Part shown: one piece after another, positions 6,207 through 12,011 of the stretch
How positions within the stretch are numbered: the first letter of the stretch is position 1
How the letters are laid out: every line of letters begins with the position of its first letter
Assembly (NCBI GenBank): GCA_002431805.1
Contig: DJEE01000170.1
Coordinates: forward strand, 1-12,011
Length of the DNA stretch: 12,011 nt
Source: Eggerthellaceae bacterium UBA5906
Lineage (GTDB): Bacteria; Actinomycetota; Coriobacteriia; Coriobacteriales; Eggerthellaceae
Direction: 5' to 3'
The notes under the pieces: generated by a model
The model's database searches: none
What the model was told of the DNA's origin: nothing
What the model saw: only the letters and a program-made list of their open reading frames with translations
Made by a program: the position numbers and the translations under genes

Positions 6207-7046
6207 TTAGGCCTCCTGAAGTTCCATGGGGTTTTCGGCGATGTCTTCCGGCGTTGCCAGGTACAAACAATCGATGAAGGCAACCTTGAAGCTTGCCGGC
6301 GCGGCGGCCTTCTGCGCGGCAGCGCGACCTGCGTGGTTGTAGTGGTTCACGCCTGCAACCGCTGCCGTGAAGGGGTCGGTTTGCGTAGCGTATACGGCAA
6401 GCACGCCGCCTTGCGAGCAGCCGAAGCCCGTAACCTTTTCCATAAGCGAGCTGCCGCCGCGGCTTAAGACCACCGTTTCACCATTGGTGATGAGGTCTAC
6501 TTTGCCCGACACTGCCACGGCGCCGCCGGTGTAGCGTGCAAGCGCCACCGCCGCGCTGCGTGCGGCCTCTACGGTGTCGGTGGTGTCGACGCCGCGGGCA
6601 CGCGACAGGTCCTCGGCGCTGCCGGTAAGGTCCCACAGCCCCGCAAGCGCAATGATCTCAGAGGCGTTGCCGCGCACGATTGCCGGCTTGTATTCTTTGA
6701 GCTGGGACAACAGCTTGGTGCGCAAGCTGCCGATGCCGATGCCCACCGGATCGAGCACCCAAGGCTTGCCCGCATCGTGCGCCGCCTTCGCCGTGCGCGG
6801 GATGGTTTGCTCGTACACGGGAAACAGCGTGCCCATGTTCAGGTACACGGCGCCGCCTGCCGCCACAAGCGTTTCGCCCTCGTCGGGAAGATACACCATT
6901 GCCGCAGAGCCGCCGGCCGCCAGCTGCGCGTTTGCCACGAAGTCGATGGTGACGGTGTTCGTGATGGAACCGGCCATGGGGTTGTTGGCGCGAACGTCTT
7001 GTGCCGCTTTTACAATTGCGGCTTTGAGCTGGGATTGATCTATCAT
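6207..7046 (-). CDS. thiM: Hydroxyethylthiazole kinase
   Basis: A 279-residue ribokinase-fold enzyme that phosphorylates 4-methyl-5-(2-hydroxyethyl)thiazole from ATP, a thiazole salvage step. Motifs are SITNTVTIDFVANAQLAAGG near the N terminus (substrate site), LNMGTL, VLDPVGIGIGSLRT (Asp99), IVRGNASEI (Arg125, ATP and magnesium contacts) and VTGFGCSQGG, with Cys210 at the place of the catalytic Cys. The usual GxSP is GGSAAM here. The start at 7046 is preferred to 7067 because AAAGGAG lies 5 nt before it. It is the first gene behind the TPP riboswitch, whose downstream hairpin ends close to its ribosome binding site. Its product supplies thiazole phosphate to ThiE, three cistrons down. Confidence 0.93.
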   Translation of the reverse strand: MIDQSQLKAAIVKAAQDVRANNPMAGSITNTVTIDFVANAQLAAGGSAAMVYLPDEGETLVAAGGAVYLNMGTLFPVYEQTIPRTAKAAHDAGKPWVLDPVGIGIGSLRTKLLSQLKEYKPAIVRGNASEIIALAGLWDLTGSAEDLSRARGVDTTDTVEAARSAAVALARYTGGAVAVSGKVDLITNGETVVLSRGGSSLMEKVTGFGCSQGGVLAVYATQTDPFTAAVAGVNHYNHAGRAAAQKAAAPASFKVAFIDCLYLATPEDIAENPMELQEA

Positions 7047-7068
7047 GCTGTCTCCTTTACAACGCAAA

Positions 7069-7100
7069 CGGGGGTGCCGTCGTAGAAGATGGCGCCCCCG
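7069..7100 (-). promoter_or_regulatory. Expression-platform hairpin of the TPP riboswitch
   Basis: On the minus strand CGGGGGCGCC and GGCACCCCCG pair (one mismatch) across a 12-nt loop, between the aptamer and the thiM ribosome binding site at about 7052-7058. The run after it, TTTGCGTT, is a weak U tract, so it could be a transcription terminator, or it could act on translation. Just upstream, GCATC of the aptamer closing stem can instead pair with GATGT four bases later, which offers a possible switch. Confidence 0.6.
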
Positions 7101-7112
7101 AATACATCGAGA

Positions 7113-7207
7113 GATGCTCCCTACGCCAGCGTTACCTGGACAGGTTCAAAGGGTTAGGCTTTAGGCCCTCTCAGCGCCGGCGCGAATGCGCAGGGCACCC
7201 CTGCATC
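7113..7207 (-). ncRNA. TPP riboswitch (THI element)
   Basis: On the minus strand the aptamer shows the conserved blocks in order: GGGGTGCCC, GCTGAGAGGGCC, ACCCTTTGAACCTG, and CAGGTAACGCTGGCGTAGGGA. The closing stem P1 is GATGC (7203-7207) with GCATC (7113-7117). The P3 region is a short GC-rich arm. The element lies directly upstream of thiM and would lower expression of thiM, the thiamine-binding protein and thiE when thiamine pyrophosphate is abundant. Confidence 0.97.
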
Positions 7208-7213
7208 GAATCT

Positions 7214-7241
7214 GTTGTAGCTATGGTACACCGCATTGCAA
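7214..7241 (-). promoter_or_regulatory. Predicted promoter of the thi operon
   Basis: On the minus strand TTGCAA (7236-7241) and TACAAC (7214-7219) are 16 bp apart, each 4 of 6 consensus. The predicted start near 7207-7212 falls at the first bases of the riboswitch, which is the main reason to believe it. The surrounding gap 7208-7341 holds nothing else clear apart from a weak hairpin (7316-7331, GCCGG/CCGGC) behind the MFS gene. Confidence 0.4.
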
Positions 7242-7341
7242 GCGCATCTGCCCGAAAATCGCCCGGCGGGTGCGTTTGGGGAAGAATTTCAGGGCCGGGC
7301 CGCAAAAGTTAATGAGCCGGAACAGCCCGGCGTGGTTTGAG

Positions 7342-8568
7342 TCATTTTCTTGCGAGACGCAGGGCGGCAACCTCTGCTGCAACCGCCAGCGCGGTGAAGG
7401 CTGCCGAGACAAACGGCATGAAGGTAAGCGACATGCAAGTGATGAAACCGCCCGCGGCAAACGAGCCCAACGCGCTGCCAAGCTGCAGCGCGGAGTTCGA
7501 CAGGCTTACGGCAAACGGAGCGTCGTCGCCTGCGTTGAGCATGATGAACGAGTTTTGCGCCGGCAGGAAGCCCCAGGAGATGCCCACCCACAAGCACGCG
7601 ACCACCAGCGCTGCGTGCCACGCACCCGTAGCAAAGCCAAGGGCCAGCAGCGACGTTGCCTGCAGCGCCACGCAGCCGATAACGGCCACAGCCGAGCCGA
7701 AACGGTCGGCAGCCCAACCGCTTGCCTTCGAGCCCACCATGCTCATCAGGCCGAACGCGAACAGCGCGCCGCTTACCCAGCCCGGGTCGGGCAGCACGCC
7801 TTCCATAAACGGCGTGATGTAGGTGTTCATGGACGCATAGCCTACGAACATGAGCACCGTGCACGCAAGCGACAGCACCACGCAGGGGTTTTTGAACACG
7901 CGCACCACGTCGGTTGCACGCTGCGTTTGCTTGCTCGCCGCGCCAGGGGCCGGCGGAACCTGCAACGTAAGCGCGATGATGGCAAACGCCGCACACGCTG
8001 CAACAACCAGCACCCAATACGCCTGCTGCCAGGTGATAACGTCGCGCAGCATGCGGGCAGCCGGCAGCGCGAATACGAACGATGCGCTAAATCCAAGCGC
8101 CACGTTCGACATTGCGGACGCCGCGCGGGCAGGCCCGGCAATGCGGCTTGCGGCGATATAGGCCGTAGCGGCAAACGAGCCGTTGCCCACGCCCATGATG
8201 GCGCGGCCCACAAGGATGATGGGGTATACCGGCGTTGCGGCGCACACTGCCATGCCAAGCGCCATAAGCGCAAGGCTTACCAGCAGCAGGCATTTCGGGC
8301 CACGCGGCGTAAGCGCCATCACCAACAGAGGCGTTCCTATGGCGTTGCATACGCCGTACACGCCCATCATAAGGCTGACCTGCGACAAGTCGATGCCCGC
8401 GATTTCGGCAACCTGATCGGGAACGCCCAGGATATATTGGTAGGCACAGCCGAACACAAAGCAGCTGAGCGCCAGCACCAAAATCATCGCATTGCCGCGG
8501 GCGCGGCTTGGTTGCGCGGCTGCGGGCGCTTGCCCGCGTGCCGCAGATGCTTCACGGAGCGGTTTCAT
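7342..8568 (-). CDS. MFS transporter, DHA1 / AraJ-like efflux type
   Basis: A 408-residue membrane protein with about 12 hydrophobic segments starting near residue 28, after a positively charged Ala-rich N terminus. Signatures of the major facilitator superfamily are GRAIMGVGNGS at 121-131 (TM4) and GWAADRFG at 284-291 (motif A, second half); the first motif A, at about 87-92 (TPRGPK), is degenerate. A central polar loop lies at about 203-226. Overall it resembles AraJ/YdhP-type exporters of sugars, amino acids or drugs; the substrate cannot be read from sequence. The start at 8568 overlaps the stop of the U32 gene as ATGA and has no strong ribosome site of its own, so translation is probably coupled. 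A longer in-frame start at 8733 would run deep into the upstream gene and is rejected. An internal ATG at residue 28 is a possible alternative. Confidence 0.85.
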   Translation of the reverse strand: MKPLREASAARGQAPAAAQPSRARGNAMILVLALSCFVFGCAYQYILGVPDQVAEIAGIDLSQVSLMMGVYGVCNAIGTPLLVMALTPRGPKCLLLVSLALMALGMAVCAATPVYPIILVGRAIMGVGNGSFAATAYIAASRIAGPARAASAMSNVALGFSASFVFALPAARMLRDVITWQQAYWVLVVAACAAFAIIALTLQVPPAPGAASKQTQRATDVVRVFKNPCVVLSLACTVLMFVGYASMNTYITPFMEGVLPDPGWVSGALFAFGLMSMVGSKASGWAADRFGSAVAVIGCVALQATSLLALGFATGAWHAALVVACLWVGISWGFLPAQNSFIMLNAGDDAPFAVSLSNSALQLGSALGSFAAGGFITCMSLTFMPFVSAAFTALAVAAEVAALRLARK

Positions 8569-9833
8569 GCATTGCTTTCTTGGGTTTGAGCAGGCAAAAT
8601 GCGAATGCGTAGCAAATCGCCCGGCTGCATGGGCACCTCGCTTGCGAACGCATACGTTTCCATGGTGCGGTTTGCCACCGGCACCGCCTCGGGCGGCGGG
8701 CACGGGCGGCCTTCCGCAGGCTTCACCATCCATGTAAGGTTGCGAACGTGAGCCGTTTCTATTTGCTTGCGCGGCGCGAGCACCTCAAGCTCATCACCTT
8801 CGCAGAAGCGGTTATGGCACGTTGCCTCAACGCGCCATGCGCCCTGGCCCGCCGGCTGACACGCCGTTACCGTTGCGGCATGCAGGTAATCTTTGTCGTA
8901 GCCATCGCGTTCTTGACGCTGACTGGGCTGGCCGTAGAAAAACCCCGTGCCGTACGGGCGGTGCGAAATGGCGTGCAGGTCGGACATAACCGTTGCCGGG
9001 TCTGCCCCGTCCATAACCGCACGATAGGCGTGCACCACCGTGGCCACGTAGAACGCGCGCTTGTTGCGGCCCTCGATTTTGAACGAATCCACGCCCGCGC
9101 GCGCCAAATCGTCAAGGTGCTCGATCATGCACAGGTCGTGCGCGTTCATGACATACGTTCCGCGTACGTCTTCCTCGATGGGGTAATAGGCACCCGGGCG
9201 CTTTTCCTCCACCAGCGCATAGCTCCACCTGCACGGCTGCGCGCAGAAGCCCTTGTTGCCCGAGCGGCCCGTCATGGCCGCCGACAACATGCAGCGCCCC
9301 GAATACGCCATGCACATGGCACCGTGCACGAACGCCTCAAGCTCAAGCTCGCGTGGCGCTTGCGCGCGCAGCTCGGCAATGTCTTCCACGCTCATTTCAC
9401 GCGCAACCACCACGCGGCTGGCGCCTAGGTTGTACCACATGCGCGCAGCTTCGGCGTTCATGACCGACGCTTGGGTGCTTACGTGCAGTTCCATATGCGG
9501 CGCATAGCGCTTTGCCAGGGAAAACGCCCCCAAATCGCTTACGATAAGCGCATCGGCGCCCGAGGCGTCAAGCGCTTCCAAGTACGGCGGCAGCGCGGCA
9601 ATATCGGCCTGGCTCATAAGCGTGTTCACGGTAACGTACACCTTCACGCCCGCGGCGTGCGCAAACGCAACCGCCCCCGCAATGTTATCAAGCGCAAAGT
9701 TCTCGGCGCGCTGGCGCATGCCGAACTTGTCCGTTGCCAAATACACCGCATCGGCACCAAAACGGACGGCCGCCTCCAATTGGCTGCGACCGCCCGCCGG
9801 TGCAAGAAGTTCAGTGGAAGAAAAATCAGTCAT
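8565..9833 (-). CDS. U32-family protein, TrhP/YegQ-like (probable tRNA U34 hydroxylation)
   Basis: A 422-residue protein with an N-terminal TIM-barrel-like domain (ELLAPAGG at 8-15, ADAVYLATDKFGMR at 27-40, VKVYVTVNT at 63-71) and the U32 signature EAFVHGAMCMAYSGRC (166-181) followed by SGNKGFCAQPCRWSY (191-205). Cys174, Cys181, Cys197 or 201, and Cys235 are suitable for an iron-sulfur cluster, as in TrhP. SFKIEGRNK (250-258) and a C-terminal beta-rich domain (about 315-415) complete the usual order. TrhP enzymes (YegQ, YrrN/YrrO) form 5-hydroxyuridine at the tRNA wobble position using prephenate; the sister RlhA modifies 23S rRNA. TrhP is preferred on length and motif order, with moderate certainty. 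The ribosome site is weak. The gene follows cysS across a 154-nt gap that holds a large palindrome, and it overlaps the MFS gene by 4 nt. Confidence 0.85.
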   Translation of the reverse strand: MTDFSSTELLAPAGGRSQLEAAVRFGADAVYLATDKFGMRQRAENFALDNIAGAVAFAHAAGVKVYVTVNTLMSQADIAALPPYLEALDASGADALIVSDLGAFSLAKRYAPHMELHVSTQASVMNAEAARMWYNLGASRVVVAREMSVEDIAELRAQAPRELELEAFVHGAMCMAYSGRCMLSAAMTGRSGNKGFCAQPCRWSYALVEEKRPGAYYPIEEDVRGTYVMNAHDLCMIEHLDDLARAGVDSFKIEGRNKRAFYVATVVHAYRAVMDGADPATVMSDLHAISHRPYGTGFFYGQPSQRQERDGYDKDYLHAATVTACQPAGQGAWRVEATCHNRFCEGDELEVLAPRKQIETAHVRNLTWMVKPAEGRPCPPPEAVPVANRTMETYAFASEVPMQPGDLLRIRILPAQTQESNA

Positions 9834-9876
9834 TGATAGGAATCTCTATGAATCGCTGGTCCAATAAAGTCAGTGA

Positions 9877-9976
9877 GGGCCGCTGTGGTGCCCCGAATTC
9901 GTGGGAACGCGAAGGCGAAGCGTACTTTGGTACGCAAGTCTTCGGGTTCGCGCAAAGCGGGGTGCCACAGCGGCCC
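9877..9976. repeat. 100-nt near-perfect palindrome (REP/MITE-like element or large hairpin)
   Basis: The outer arms 9877-9895 and 9958-9976 pair over 19 positions (17 Watson-Crick, 2 G-T when read as RNA). A middle arm GAACGCGAAG (9905-9914) pairs with CTTCGGGTTC (9940-9949) with one mismatch. The core GCGTAC-TTTG-GTACGC (9920-9935) is perfect. All three share the same centre near 9927, so the whole unit folds on itself. It lies between the cysS stop and the U32 gene start. There is no T run, so it is not a standard terminator, and it encodes no plausible protein. Size and form suggest a dispersed repeat, but only one copy is visible here. Confidence 0.75.
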
Positions 9977-9987
9977 GCAACATCGGC

Positions 9988-11514
<1,527 letters not shown>

Positions 11515-11538
11515 TGGTTTTCCTGTTCTATATGCAGT

Positions 11539-11579
11539 GCCGCTTTGTGCGGCGGGAATACATGGGGCGCACGTGCGCC
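11539..11579. repeat. Two small palindromes in the ispF-cysS gap
   Basis: GGCGCACGTGCGCC at 11566-11579 is a perfect 14-bp self-complementary sequence. GCCGC/GCGGC with a 5-nt loop lies at 11539-11553. They fill most of the 74-nt gap. No T tract or clear promoter accompanies them. A protein-binding site or a processing hairpin between ispF and cysS is possible. Confidence 0.45.
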
Positions 11580-11588
11580 AGGCGCTTG

Positions 11589-12011
11589 CTAGTTGCAGCG
11601 CGCCAGCAGGGCCACGGCTGTGGCGGAGATGCCTTCCTCGCGGCCTTCGAAGCCCAGGTGCTCGGTGGTGGTTGCTTTCACGCCCACGTTTTCAACCGGG
11701 ATGCCCATAGCGGCGGCCAAGTTTTCGCGCATCCGTTCGCGGTGTGGCGCCATTTTAGGTGCCTGAGCTGCAATAACGCTGTCAACATCAATAATTTCGA
11801 AGCCTTCATTGCGAACTTTTGCCGCCACGGCGGAAAGCAGCTTCAGGGAATTCGCGCCCTCCCATGCAGGGTCGGTGTCGGGGAACAGCTTGCCGATGTC
11901 CCCGCCGCGAATGCCGCCGAGCAGCGCGTCTGCCACCGCATGCGCCAGCACGTCGGCGTCAGAATGGCCCAAAAGCCCCAGCGTGTGCGGGATTTCCACC
12001 CCGCCGATAAT
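11589..12011 (-). CDS. ispF: 2-C-methyl-D-erythritol 2,4-cyclodiphosphate synthase (partial, N terminus outside)
   Basis: The C-terminal 140 residues of IspF, which cyclises CDP-ME 2-phosphate to MEcPP in the MEP isoprenoid pathway. The frame stays open to the window edge, so the GTG at 11999 is not a start: the upstream codons read IIGGVEIP, matching the family's ILGGV-IP strand. Visible motifs are GLLGHSDADVLAHAV (His16 of this fragment is a zinc ligand), DALLGG, GDIGKLFPDTDP and the C-terminal KATTTEHLGFEGREEGISA. The DVH zinc motif near the true N terminus lies outside. If it stands alone, only about 17 residues are missing; fusion with IspD as an IspDF protein cannot be excluded. cysS follows after 74 nt, a common order in bacteria. 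Confidence 0.95.
   Translation of the reverse strand: MIGGVEIPHTLGLLGHSDADVLAHAVADALLGGIRGGDIGKLFPDTDPAWEGANSLKLLSAVAAKVRNEGFEIIDVDSVIAAQAPKMAPHRERMRENLAAAMGIPVENVGVKATTTEHLGFEGREEGISATAVALLARCN

Noticed and set aside
7186..8589. 467-residue plus-strand open frame over the MFS gene and TPP riboswitch
   Set aside because: Arg/His/Cys-rich shadow translation crossing a riboswitch and antisense to a clear transporter; no recognisable domain.
8569..8733. Longer N terminus for the MFS protein
   Set aside because: It would overlap the U32 gene by over 160 bp with a Gly/Arg/His-rich non-membrane leader; the ATGA overlap start is far more natural.

Overview
The window is GC-rich and densely packed, and looks like a chromosomal stretch from an actinobacterium. 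The gene content (Tat-exported NlpC/P60 hydrolase, PutP-type symporter, class I aminotransferase of the MocR/AspT type, TPP-controlled thi operon, U32 peptidase, cysS next to ispF) fits a gut-type Coriobacteriia / Eggerthellaceae genome best. That lineage is an inference from gene content and composition, since no 16S rRNA is present. Nothing points to a prophage, plasmid, transposase or CRISPR array. Almost every gene is on the minus strand; the aminotransferase at 3792-5081 is the only plus-strand gene.

Left edge (1-572): a tRNA-Thr(GGT), cut by the window edge, and a complete tRNA-Tyr(GTA) form a minus-strand tRNA operon. Its promoter is nearly perfect (TTGACA, 17 bp, TAAGAT at 234-262). 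Behind it a second strong minus-strand promoter (404-432) carries A-tract UP-like sequence and no gene of its own, so a small RNA or a second tRNA promoter is possible. A terminator at 527-559 separates this from the next gene.

Cell envelope and uptake (573-3575): a twin-arginine secreted coiled-coil NlpC/P60 endopeptidase, then a PutP-like sodium/proline symporter, each followed by a hairpin terminator. putP is divergent from the aminotransferase. The shared 216-bp gap holds promoter elements in both directions and two strong stem-loops in the putP leader.

Thiamine block (5168-7241): promoter, TPP riboswitch with a GC-rich downstream hairpin, then thiM (thiazole kinase), an MTH1187/YkoF-type thiamine-binding protein and thiE (thiamine-phosphate synthase). 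This is a thiazole-salvage operon under thiamine-pyrophosphate feedback. The last two genes overlap by ATGA.

Right side (7342-12011), read from right to left: ispF (partial, isoprenoid precursors), cysS (cysteinyl-tRNA synthetase), a 100-nt near-perfect palindrome, a U32-family protein resembling the tRNA-hydroxylation enzyme TrhP/YegQ, and a DHA1-type MFS transporter translationally coupled to it by an ATGA overlap. The features least explained by ordinary genes are the 100-nt palindrome at 9877-9976, the orphan strong promoter at 404-432 and the putP leader stem-loops. I found no clear new multi-gene system.
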